The notes under the pieces: model-generated
Told to the model about the DNA's origin: nothing
Database searches by the model: none
What the model saw: the letters and a program-made list of their open reading frames with translations, nothing else
DNA from: an uncultured Dorea sp.
GTDB taxonomy: Bacteria > Bacillota_A > Clostridia > Lachnospirales > Lachnospiraceae
DNA: 19,990 nucleotides
Assembly (NCBI GenBank): GCA_910579015.1
Contig: CAJTRO010000007.1
Location: 1-19,990, forward strand
Direction: 5' to 3'
Translations under genes and position numbers: made by a program
Part shown: piece by piece, positions 1 through 8,574 of the stretch
How the letters are laid out: each line of letters starts with the position of its first letter
Position numbering within the stretch: position 1 is the stretch's first letter

Positions 1-1507
1 GAATAGAGGTAAACCAAGTCAGAGGTGATAATGAACTTACATTAATAGAGTATGGAGATATTATTTTACAATTATATAGATTGAACAAAAGATTATCAGA
101 TCAAGTACCTGTATTAAATTTTGTTTTTAGTGAAAATGTCGAAGTATCAGATGCAGAAAAGTCAAGAATAGAGGAGGGACAATACGAAGGCCATTTACAT
201 TTTTCTAATAGATTGCAAGATTATGCAGAACTGTATAGCCTGGGAGAAAATAGTAAAGAATATCTGGAAGAATTAACAGAGTCCTTATGTTTTCAACGTA
301 AAAGGACATTTGAAAATAATATGGTTGTATTTGAAGATTTAAGCAGCAGATTAGTCAATATTGAAAATGGATTACGAAAAACCTGTTATCAACCCCAGGA
401 TTATGCGGGAACGATATATGTACTTGGCGGATGTACAATATGGGGATGGCTCGTTGAGGATCAGTATACCATTCCTTCTCTTATTCAAAAATATATAAAT
501 CGTGCAGATAAAAAATATAGAGTAGTAAATCTTGGGAATGGTAATGTTCTAAATGTGGATAATCTGCTTGAAAGTCTTATTATCAGTAATAATGACCTTT
601 TTATATGTCTATTTCCTTTCCTTACTAAAAAAATAAAAAACGAATTGTCAGTTATTGAAATAGGAAAGTGCTTTAATGATATTAGAAAAAGCAAATATGC
701 AGGTATAGAGTGCTTCTTCAATATGGTTCATCATTGCGGAACTAATGGAAATATTTTGTATTCTGAAATTATCTATGGAGAGTTAGAAAAGCATTTAAAA
801 GATTTTTTCCGGGTTAACGATTTTCGAAAGAATATATTATATGGAATTTTTCGGACAAATTTTAAGGATTTGAATCTCTTTTTTGATTATAAATCTTATA
901 TTGAAGAGCTTGAAAACAAAATGAGAAGAGCACAAATTGATAAGAAAAAACGGATAGGATGCGTTGTTGTAAATTGTAATCCTTTTACGTTTGGGCATAA
1001 GTATTTGATTGAATATGCTCTGGGTAAAGTAGATTATTTATATGTTTTCGTTGTGGAAGAAGATAAGTCATATTTCCCTTTTGCGGATAGATTTGAATTG
1101 GTGGAGAAAGGGGTTCGGGATTTAAAGAATATATTAGTCGTGAGAAGTGGCGGGATGATAGCCAGTATGAATACTTTTCCGGCTTATTTTCAGAGACATG
1201 AGGCGTCACAGGTTAAAGAAAAAATTTCGGTCAGTATGGATTTGAAGATATTCTCGCAATATATCGCGCCAAGATAGTATATAATAAAAAAATGAAAGAA
1301 ATTCTTCCGCAATTTGGAATTAATGTAATTGAAATCCCTAGAAAATGCGTTGCAGGGAAAGCAGTATCTGCATCGGTAGTTAGAGAGTATTATGAAAAAA
1401 AAGACTATAATAGTTTAGTTAAATGGGTGCCGGATACGACATTACAGTATTTAATAGACAGGGATAAGAATGCGGAAGTGATGTGTGATATTTCAGGAGT
1501 AGATTAA
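1..1507 (+). pseudogene. SGNH-like / citrate lyase ligase (CitC)-like nucleotidyltransferase, 5'-truncated and frameshifted
   Basis: The reading frame is already open at the left edge (first full codon at base 3), so the true start lies outside the window. The middle of the protein (about bases 400-620) has an SGNH-hydrolase-like start, GGCTIWGW, then VEDQYTIPSLIQ. The C-terminal third (from about base 955) resembles the nucleotidyltransferase domain of citrate lyase ligase: NCNPFTFGHKYLIEYA, FPFADRF and TFPAYF. The frame stops at 1275-1277 just after QYIAP. CitC homology resumes in another frame with YNKKMKEILP (from 1280), then EIPRK, SASVVR and VPDTTLQYL, ending at 1507. About 20 residues that CitC carries between IAP and YN are missing, which implies a deletion of roughly 52 nt. 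What such proteins do in glycan loci is unknown to me. The gene precedes three glycosyltransferases and is probably inactive. Confidence 0.72.
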
Positions 1508-1521
1508 TTGGAGGAATAATA

Positions 1522-2805
1522 ATGGTAGATATTTCTGTTATCATACCTATTTATAATGTGAAAGAATATCTCGAAGATTGTTTAAACAGTCTGTTAATAC
1601 AATCTTTGTTGAATTGTGAATTCATCTGTATTGATGATGGCTCAACAGATGATTCATATAAAATTGTCGAATCCTATATGGGCAAAGATAAGCGCTTCAA
1701 GATGATACGGCAGAAAAATAAAGGACTTGCTGAGACAAGGAATGTCGGCATACGAAATGCGAGAGGAAAATATATTGTTTTTCTGGATTCAGATGATTAC
1801 TATGTGGATGGTTGTGTTCTGGATAAGCTTTTCCAGAACGCGGAGGAGAATGCGCTGGAGCTTTTAGGTTTCGAGACAGAGCTTTTATATGAAGGCAATA
1901 TGAAAGAACTTGATAATAAAGATTTTTATTATTATAAAGATCATGTCTATCCGGGTATTCGGAAAGGGATAGATTTTTTTATAGATATGATGTCCAAGCA
2001 TGAGTATTGCGATTCTTCATGTATGATGTTTATAAATCGTGAGTGGCTTCTGGAACAAGGGATTTTCTTTTACCCCGGAATCCTTTATGAGGATGCTTTG
2101 TTTTGTACACAGTGCTTTCTTTATGCAGGTAGAATGGCTCATCTATCAGAAAGACTGTATACATATAGAGTTAGAGAAAAATCAATTATGACCGGCAGCA
2201 TCTGCTGGGAAAATGTTCGCAGCAGGCTGGTAGTGTATCGGGAAATTCTGAGTTTGTCTGCTTTATTTAGGAAGGATGAGGCCGGACTGCAGGAACCATT
2301 GGCAGAGTATCTTTCTCTGATTGCATCCCATGCAAAGTATATGGATGAGTTTAGGATCGACGAACCGTCAGATGAGAGAATGGAACCATTAGACCTGTTA
2401 CTGATGAAAACAATGGAGATAGGAAAATACCGTATAGAGGTGAATGAAGAGGTAATTTTGAACGGATTGGAGAAGCTTGTTGCAGATAGTGAGGGAGTTA
2501 TTCTTTATGGCGCGGGAGCGGCAGGAAGAATGTTCTTCCGGTTCTTGCAGGATAAAGGTTTGAGCGGGAAGGTGCTGTGTTATGCTGTAAGCGGGACAAC
2601 AGACGAATCTGCAATTCTTGATAATATTCCAATTTTTCCTATAAATGAAGCGATAAAGAAACCAGGCCGGGTAATTTTGTCTGTGATTGCATATAAGGCA
2701 CGTATGGCTATGCAGAAGACATTAAAACAGCTTGGAGTGAATCAGTTTCAGATTTTTGACCAGTATATATATCGTGCATTACGGCATTATGTTCAAGAAA
2801 TCTGA
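1522..2805 (+). CDS. GT2 family glycosyltransferase with C-terminal Rossmann-like module
   Basis: This 427-residue protein is likely to transfer a sugar from a nucleotide-sugar donor to a surface glycan at the inner face of the membrane. The GT-A fold is clear: VIIPIYN at residues 7-13, the donor-binding DDGSTDD at 38-44 and the metal-binding DSDD at 89-92. There is no transmembrane segment. From about residue 326 a second domain begins with VILYGAGAAG and continues through DNIPIFPI and a C-terminal LKQLGV helix. It resembles the small nucleotide-binding N-domain of PglD-type proteins. The start is fixed by TGGAGGA at 1509-1515. It begins 14 nt after the broken upstream gene and is followed at short distance by two more GT2 genes, so one operon is likely. 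The sugar and linkage cannot be deduced. Confidence 0.88.
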   Translation: MVDISVIIPIYNVKEYLEDCLNSLLIQSLLNCEFICIDDGSTDDSYKIVESYMGKDKRFKMIRQKNKGLAETRNVGIRNARGKYIVFLDSDDYYVDGCVLDKLFQNAEENALELLGFETELLYEGNMKELDNKDFYYYKDHVYPGIRKGIDFFIDMMSKHEYCDSSCMMFINREWLLEQGIFFYPGILYEDALFCTQCFLYAGRMAHLSERLYTYRVREKSIMTGSICWENVRSRLVVYREILSLSALFRKDEAGLQEPLAEYLSLIASHAKYMDEFRIDEPSDERMEPLDLLLMKTMEIGKYRIEVNEEVILNGLEKLVADSEGVILYGAGAAGRMFFRFLQDKGLSGKVLCYAVSGTTDESAILDNIPIFPINEAIKKPGRVILSVIAYKARMAMQKTLKQLGVNQFQIFDQYIYRALRHYVQEI

Positions 2806-2837
2806 TATTGTAGAATATGCAGGGGAACATTAGAAGG

Positions 2838-4196
2838 ATGAATGAGATTAAAGTATCTGTAATCGTATATGTAAAGAATACGATAGATTATATTGAGAAA
2901 TGCATTAGAAGTGTGATGGATCAAACGCTTTATGAGATAGAAATTTTGGTTATAGATGGGGGAAGTACGGACGGCACATTAAGGGTTATTGAGAAATTAC
3001 AGCAATCAGACAGCCGAATTCGTATTTTTCATTCAGATGCCAGTGTGGGAGCTCAGTTTAATTTGGGTTTGAGAGAAGCAAGAGGGCAGTATATTGGTAT
3101 TTGCGAGGCGGATGATTATATACTTCCTGAAATGTATGAAAGGCAATATCGGATTGCGGACGAGAATCGGCTTGATGTAATCAGAGCCGGATACTATCAG
3201 ATTTTCAATATAAATGATAAAGAATACCGATTTAAGCTAAAACCCTGTTATCAGGAAAGAATAACAGAGAAAGTGATCATCTCCGACAAAAGTAATTTCT
3301 TTTTGGAGCAGGGAATCAATGGCTTTTGGAATGGACTTTATAGAAAACAGTTTTTATTGGACAATCATATTTGGATGAATGAGACAAAGGGGGCAGCCTA
3401 TCAGGATATCTCATTCTCTTTTCTGACGCAGATGTATGCAGAGAGAATTTGGTTTATGAATGAAACCTTCTATTGTTACCGGATTGATAATCCGAATGCG
3501 TCTGTCAATTCTCTGCATGGTGTTGAGTTACATATAAACGAATATGAGGAATTAAAGAAACGTCTGAAAATTTCAGGCAGATGGGATGAATACAAGAATA
3601 TGTTCTTTAGCTGGGAATTGGTTAGTTACAGGTGGTTTCTTGGTGAATTGCCCGGGGATTTGAAGGCGGATAATGCTGATAAAATATATTATCATATAAA
3701 GTCACAGATGGAAGATGAAAAATATGATGAAAACTATGTAATGGAAACAGTAAGAAGTCTTGCAAAAGCTTTATCAGATAGTAGATCAGAGTTTACAGAA
3801 TTTATATTATCTGAAACAGAGAATGAGAAAAAACTATTGGAATATGTTGAAGGTTCTTTGAAGTATGATAAGATGATCATTTTGTTTGGGGCTGGACATA
3901 TCGGAAATATTTTGCTGGAATTTTTTAGACTGTGTAATAAAAAGGTTCTATTAATGGATAACAGTGTGCTTTTGCAGCAGAATGGCCTGAAAGAAGATAA
4001 GGTATATAAGCCGGAGAGACTTGCAAGTTGTTATCCGAATGGAAGATATATCATTGCGAATATCAGTCATGCACAGGAAATGCGGAAACAACTTTTGGAG
4101 CTTGGGATTCAGAGCAGAGATATTTTGATATGTGATGATGAGGAGTTTTTTTTGAGGAAGATTTTTGTGAAAGCGGGACAGTACAGTGGGCAATAA
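2838..4196 (+). CDS. GT2 family glycosyltransferase with C-terminal Rossmann-like module
   Basis: The protein has 452 residues from the ATG at 2838. The in-frame ATG at 2817 is less likely because AGGGGAA at 2821-2827 is well placed for 2838. The GT-A signature is VSVIVYVKN near the N-terminus, then DGGSTDG at 40-46. The metal motif reads EADD at 90-93, so the first acidic residue of the usual DxDD is Glu. From about residue 344 comes the module shared with its neighbours (MIILFGAGHIGN, then KQLLELGI). The gene's last 11 bases overlap the next gene, a sign of translational coupling. Role: probably one step of surface polysaccharide assembly. Donor and acceptor are unknown. Confidence 0.87.
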   Translation: MNEIKVSVIVYVKNTIDYIEKCIRSVMDQTLYEIEILVIDGGSTDGTLRVIEKLQQSDSRIRIFHSDASVGAQFNLGLREARGQYIGICEADDYILPEMYERQYRIADENRLDVIRAGYYQIFNINDKEYRFKLKPCYQERITEKVIISDKSNFFLEQGINGFWNGLYRKQFLLDNHIWMNETKGAAYQDISFSFLTQMYAERIWFMNETFYCYRIDNPNASVNSLHGVELHINEYEELKKRLKISGRWDEYKNMFFSWELVSYRWFLGELPGDLKADNADKIYYHIKSQMEDEKYDENYVMETVRSLAKALSDSRSEFTEFILSETENEKKLLEYVEGSLKYDKMIILFGAGHIGNILLEFFRLCNKKVLLMDNSVLLQQNGLKEDKVYKPERLASCYPNGRYIIANISHAQEMRKQLLELGIQSRDILICDDEEFFLRKIFVKAGQYSGQ

Positions 4197-5361
4197 TTGT
4201 ATTCATAAAGTAAGTATTATTGTACCAGCTTATAATGCGGAACGCTATATCGAGGATTGCTTAGACAGCCTTGTGCGTCAAACCTATAAAGATATAGAAA
4301 TCATTGTAATAGATGATGGATCGCTGGACTCAACAGGATATATCTGTGACGTATATCAAGAGTATTATAAGAAATTGATAAAAGTAGTGCACTGTAGTCA
4401 TTGTGGTGTTTCTTTTGCACGGCTATCAGGGATTCGAAAAGCAACAGGAAAGTATGCAGTATTTGTAGATGCAGATGATTGGGTTGAAAATGATTATATA
4501 TCTTCGATGCTGTCTTATATGGAAGATGCAGATGTCGTTGCGGCCGGTATTGCAAGAGAAGTACAAGGACAGCCTGGAAATACTATTTATGAGTATAATG
4601 ACATTCCATCCGGAAGATATGAGAATGAATTGGAGAAACGGGAACTGTACGAGAAAATGTTATATTCCAAAGCTCCCTATCGGTTTGGTGTGCTGCCATA
4701 TATGTGTAATAAAATGTTTCGGAAAGATTTTATGAAGCAAATGCTGGAAAAAACGGATAAGCGTATTTTTGATGGGGAAGACGCGGCAGTTGTATATCAA
4801 TATCTTTTATTATCTCAAAGAATAGTTCTGACGGATGAGTGTAAATATCATTATATATATCATAAGTCTTCTGTATCATTAACAGATACACAGGATGCAT
4901 ATCTAAATGCATCATATCTTTATCAGGAGCTGTATGCATGTTTCAGACAAAGCGAATATTGTGCGGTTTTGTTAAAGCAATTAGATGCATACATGAGACG
5001 TTTGATTTGGAAAAAGGATCCTGCGGCATATTTGCAAGTAAATTCTTTTTCTTTTCCTTATGATAAAGTACAGCCGGGTTCGGAGATTATTCTTTATGGA
5101 ATGGGAAAGGCCGGGAATGTATTTTATCGACAAATAATACAGACTCGTTGCTGCAATATTATCGCCTGGGCAGACATAAAAGCTGAACATATTGGTAATA
5201 CAGTTGAAGGTATTCCAAGAATACTTCCTGAAGAAATTAAAAGATATAGTTTTGATTATGTGGTAATTGCTATTCAAAATAAGATACTTGCCTGCAATAT
5301 TGCAGAAAAATTATTTTCCTGGGGAGTTGAAAAGAATAAGATCATTATTCCGGAAATATAA
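4186..5361 (+). CDS. GT2 family glycosyltransferase with C-terminal Rossmann-like module
   Basis: The protein has 391 residues and starts at GTG 4186, inside the end of the previous gene. No ATG in this frame lies close enough, and the GT2 domain begins at residue 8 (KVSIIVPAYN), so GTG with coupled translation fits. Donor motif DDGS is at 43-46, and the metal motif DADDW at 95-99. Residues 300-391 form the same Rossmann-like module as in its neighbours, with ILYGMGKAGN, then EGIPRI, VVIAIQNK and the KLFSWGV helix. It is soluble, with no signal peptide. Likely role: cytoplasmic glycosyl transfer to a lipid-linked oligosaccharide. Specificity cannot be read from the sequence. Confidence 0.87.
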   Translation: MGNNCIHKVSIIVPAYNAERYIEDCLDSLVRQTYKDIEIIVIDDGSLDSTGYICDVYQEYYKKLIKVVHCSHCGVSFARLSGIRKATGKYAVFVDADDWVENDYISSMLSYMEDADVVAAGIAREVQGQPGNTIYEYNDIPSGRYENELEKRELYEKMLYSKAPYRFGVLPYMCNKMFRKDFMKQMLEKTDKRIFDGEDAAVVYQYLLLSQRIVLTDECKYHYIYHKSSVSLTDTQDAYLNASYLYQELYACFRQSEYCAVLLKQLDAYMRRLIWKKDPAAYLQVNSFSFPYDKVQPGSEIILYGMGKAGNVFYRQIIQTRCCNIIAWADIKAEHIGNTVEGIPRILPEEIKRYSFDYVVIAIQNKILACNIAEKLFSWGVEKNKIIIPEI

Positions 5362-5412
5362 GAAAGTTGGCGGCTGCATATGATTGAAGCTGGAAAAGGA
5401 GAAAGCAGTTCT

Positions 5413-6543
5413 ATGTATTATGCGGATAGTATATTAAAAAAGTTGAAGGAAAGCAGACAAGTGGTGATATTTGGGGCAGGACTTGTTGCTGTTCAAGCGG
5501 CAAACTGTTTGATGAGCAGACCATACCAATTACAGATTGACTATTGCATAGTTTCGGAACTGAATGAGAATCCGGGATATATTACGGGGATACCGGTGAT
5601 TGAGTTGGAAGAAGCGGGCCGTATTGTCCAAAAAGATGTGTTGATTTTAATTGCAACAATGGAGAAGCATCTCAGATCAATACAGGACATTCTGCGTAAA
5701 TATGGTTTTTTTAACAGTGTTCCATTGACATTTGAAAGTGATCTGTGGAGTGAGATTCAGGGAAATTACTACAGAGAGCACTGGATGATGCAAAAAGAAC
5801 CCTATCTTATTTTAGAGGAAGAATTAGCTGGAATATCAGAACATGATACAAAGGGAAATTCGGTTATCAGGGTATATACTGTCAGATCTCATATGGATAA
5901 GCAGGCCGGGGAGGATATTTCAAGGTATTTATGGGAAACACCAATTCAGGCCGGAGCGGCATTAACCAAGAGACAGATTTGCGAAATCAAAGACAATACC
6001 GGAGATAACATTTCTTATAAAAACAGGCAATATTGTGAATTAACAGCATTGTATTGGATCTGGAAAAATGATTATTCGGATTATACCGGACTTTGTCATT
6101 ATCGGAGACATTTTGAATTAGACAGTAAGATTCTGGAAAATCTGCCTTATTCAGATATAGATGTAGTATTGACAATACCAATTCTGAATTTTCCGAGTGT
6201 CAGGGAAGTGTATCGGCATGATCACATAGAGCGGGACTGGGATATTATGTTGGAAGCAGTCAGGAAGTTGTCACCGGAGTATCTGGCAGCAGCCATAGAG
6301 CTGCAAAATGGCAATTACTATTACGGATATAATATGTTTATAGCAAGAAAAGAAATTTTGAATAGTTATTGTGAGTGGCTGTTTCCTATCCTGAGCTATT
6401 GCGAAAGGAACTGCGGGGTAAAAGAAGATACATATCAAATGCGTTATATTGGTTTTTTGGCTGAACGGCTGATGTCAGTTTATTTTCTGTATCATAGGGA
6501 GGAGTATAAAATCGCTCATGCAAGAAAACATTTTATTAGTTGA
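5413..6543 (+). CDS. DUF4422 glycosyltransferase with N-terminal Rossmann-like module
   Basis: The protein has 376 residues from the ATG at 5413, chosen because AAAGGAGA at 5396-5403 sits 9 nt upstream. An in-frame ATG at 5380 would add 11 residues but has only a weak site. Residues 15 to about 115 are the Rossmann-like module (QVVIFGAGLVAVQAAN, TGIPVIEL, LILIATMEKH, ILRKYGF). Its third glycine is replaced by Ala. From about residue 151 runs a DUF4422 domain: ETPIQAGAALTKR, NISYKNRQYCELTALYWIWKN on adjacent segments, and the diagnostic LCHYRRHFEL with HYRRH at 229-233. DUF4422 proteins are associated with capsule and O-antigen loci as putative glycosyltransferases. The next gene has the same architecture, so the pair arose by duplication or joint recruitment. 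Confidence 0.82.
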   Translation: MYYADSILKKLKESRQVVIFGAGLVAVQAANCLMSRPYQLQIDYCIVSELNENPGYITGIPVIELEEAGRIVQKDVLILIATMEKHLRSIQDILRKYGFFNSVPLTFESDLWSEIQGNYYREHWMMQKEPYLILEEELAGISEHDTKGNSVIRVYTVRSHMDKQAGEDISRYLWETPIQAGAALTKRQICEIKDNTGDNISYKNRQYCELTALYWIWKNDYSDYTGLCHYRRHFELDSKILENLPYSDIDVVLTIPILNFPSVREVYRHDHIERDWDIMLEAVRKLSPEYLAAAIELQNGNYYYGYNMFIARKEILNSYCEWLFPILSYCERNCGVKEDTYQMRYIGFLAERLMSVYFLYHREEYKIAHARKHFIS

Positions 6544-6625
6544 AACCATAATAGCTTTACAGTGTGAAGTCTGTTATGGATAAGTCTTGCGTTTGTATAA
6601 GGTATAGAGAAAGGGGAGAAAAAGT

Positions 6626-7759
6626 ATGGATTTGGCCATATTTGGAGCTCAGGGTATCGCTCTTGGGGCGTATGAAGCCATACATAATCTATATCCAGTC
6701 AGAAATATCCGGTGTTTTTTAGTATCGGAAAGGGGAAACAATGCAGAATATTTATCTGGAATTCCGGTATGGGAACTAAAGCAATTCTCTGAAGCATTAT
6801 CAGAGGAAGAAAAGGCGGATATTGAGATATTGATTGCAACACCTGAAAATGTGATGCCCGTAATCGAAGCAGCTTTGGAGGAATACGGTTTGTTCTGCCA
6901 TGTGCGCCTGACTTCGCCAAGATGGTCGGAGCTTATGGATTATCACTATGTATGTGGTAAAGCTTATATGCCTTTGCGGGCGCTTCCGGTCGGTTACAGC
7001 AAGGCGGATATACATATCTTTATGGCAAAGTTCCATAAGGACAAGCCGTTATCAGGTAGTTATACTCTGCCGGAATGGATTACGCCGATTCAGGTGGGGG
7101 CAGTACTAAGCACTAGGCGGGTTGCCGGTGTCTTGGATTGCGACGGAGAGAATATTTCTGCAAAAAATGGTAATTACTCTGAACTCACGGCACTTTATTG
7201 GATATGGAAAAACCGTCTGACGCATCTATCAGACCAGCTGAGATTTCAGCTGCCTGATAACCAGAAGCTTTGCCTGGCTGACAACTCGGAAATGGAATAC
7301 TATGGCCTGGCGCATTATAGAAGAATTTTGGATTTTACAGAAGATGATGTATTAAGGCTTGTAGATAATGGAGTAGATGTGGTTTTGCCTTATCCCATGC
7401 CCTATGAACCGAACATTGAGGAACATCATAAGAGATATCTGAAGGAAAAGGACTGGGAAGCAGTGCAAAAAGCAGTTCAGGAAATAAGTCCAGAATATGC
7501 GGAGGAATTTTGTCGTATTTTAAATCAGAAATATTTCTATAATTACAATATGATACTGGCAAGGAAAGATGTTTTGGCTCAATATTGCAGTTGGCTGTTT
7601 TCGATTCTGGAGCGGGTGGAAGAACTGAGCATTCCCAAAGGGGCAGACCGGGCGGACCGGTATATAGGGTATATAGGAGAGACACTGGCAACGTTTTATT
7701 TTATGGTTCAAAAGAAAGAATTGAACATTATGCATGTCGGATGTAGATTTTTGACGTAA
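6626..7759 (+). CDS. DUF4422 glycosyltransferase with N-terminal Rossmann-like module (paralogue)
   Basis: The protein has 377 residues. AGGGGAG at 6612-6618 sets the start. It has the same order of domains as the preceding gene. Residues 1 to about 110 are a Rossmann-like module (LAIFGAQGIALGA, SGIPVWEL, ILIATPENV, ALEEYGLF) in which the glycine motif is degenerate. A DUF4422 domain follows (DIHIFMAKFHKD, TPIQVGAVLSTRR, NYSELTALYWIWKN, LAHYRRILDF with HYRR from residue 230). Between WIWKN and the HYRR motif it has some 25 residues more than its neighbour. No membrane segment or signal peptide is seen. It is a probable surface glycan glycosyltransferase of unknown specificity, separated from the previous gene by 82 nt without a visible terminator. 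Confidence 0.82.
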   Translation: MDLAIFGAQGIALGAYEAIHNLYPVRNIRCFLVSERGNNAEYLSGIPVWELKQFSEALSEEEKADIEILIATPENVMPVIEAALEEYGLFCHVRLTSPRWSELMDYHYVCGKAYMPLRALPVGYSKADIHIFMAKFHKDKPLSGSYTLPEWITPIQVGAVLSTRRVAGVLDCDGENISAKNGNYSELTALYWIWKNRLTHLSDQLRFQLPDNQKLCLADNSEMEYYGLAHYRRILDFTEDDVLRLVDNGVDVVLPYPMPYEPNIEEHHKRYLKEKDWEAVQKAVQEISPEYAEEFCRILNQKYFYNYNMILARKDVLAQYCSWLFSILERVEELSIPKGADRADRYIGYIGETLATFYFMVQKKELNIMHVGCRFLT

Positions 7760-7820
7760 TAGTTACTTTTTGTATCAGTAGTTGATATTAACATTTCGTA
7801 TAGGAGTTGAGATAATTCAT

Positions 7821-8483
7821 ATGCAGTTTGAACTGATGGCATCCATGATGTGTGCTGATTATGGAAATCTGGAAAAAGAGGTTAAAAATTTAGAAGAGGG
7901 AGGCATTGATTCTTTCCATATAGACATCATGGATGGACGCTATGTACCAAACTTTGCGATGTCCCTGAATGATATGAGATATATAGCCGGTGCTGCAAAG
8001 AAGTCGTTGGATGTCCATCTTATGATTGAACATCCCAATAACAGAATTCAACTATTTTTAGAATCTTTGCGCAAAGGAGACACGGTCTATATTCATCCAG
8101 AAGCAGAATATCATCCGTCTACGACTTTGCAGAGTATCATTAATGCGGGTTTGATTCCAGGTATTGCAATAAATCCCGGGACATCGGTGGAGACTGTGAT
8201 GGAAATGCTCCGCATTGTAAAGAAGGTTCTTGTAATGTCTGTAAATCCCGGCAATGCCGGGCAGATGTATCTGCCCTATGTAGGGAAAAAGATTACAAAG
8301 CTTCTTGCACTTAAGGAAGATATGGATTTTGAGATTTATTGGGACGGCGCCTGTAGTGCGGATAAGATTCTCGAATACGCACCCAAAGGAGTGGCTGGGT
8401 TTGTTTTGGGTACGACGCTCCTGTTCGGAAAAGAGCAGTCTTATGAAGAGACCTTGAAGAATATCCGTGAATTGATTTTTTGA
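7821..8483 (+). CDS. Ribulose-phosphate 3-epimerase family protein (sugar-phosphate epimerase)
   Basis: This 220-residue TIM-barrel protein belongs to the family that interconverts ketose phosphates at C3, such as ribulose-5-P/xylulose-5-P and allulose-6-P/fructose-6-P. Family residues are in place: SMMCAD with Ser8, FHIDIMDG with His33 and Asp35, VHLM with His66, SVNPG, and the second catalytic Asp in YWDGA at residue 175. The start at 7821 gives the usual N-terminus. A longer frame from TTG 7782 adds 13 residues that do not fit the family. AGGAG at 7802-7806 is a little far, at 14 nt. YWDGAC differs from the VDGG common in Rpe, so the substrate may not be ribulose-5-P. Position in the glycan locus, upstream of a cytidylyltransferase and a polyol-phosphate dehydrogenase, suggests supply of a ketose phosphate for a CDP-polyol (inference). 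Confidence 0.83.
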   Translation: MQFELMASMMCADYGNLEKEVKNLEEGGIDSFHIDIMDGRYVPNFAMSLNDMRYIAGAAKKSLDVHLMIEHPNNRIQLFLESLRKGDTVYIHPEAEYHPSTTLQSIINAGLIPGIAINPGTSVETVMEMLRIVKKVLVMSVNPGNAGQMYLPYVGKKITKLLALKEDMDFEIYWDGACSADKILEYAPKGVAGFVLGTTLLFGKEQSYEETLKNIRELIF

Positions 8484-8574
8484 TTGAATGCAGGTCTGTT
8501 TTTGTAATCCAAGGCATTAGCAGCATAAACCATACCCCATACCGCATAAGATAGCATCAGGAGAGTGATCATGC

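Noticed and set aside
1292..1507. Separate small gene of 71 codons
   Set aside because: Its sequence is the C-terminus of the CitC-like protein upstream, in a shifted frame, and the homology extends before its ATG.
7782..7820. Upstream TTG start for the epimerase
   Set aside because: It would add 13 residues unlike the family N-terminus, while the ATG at 7821 begins directly at the expected strand.
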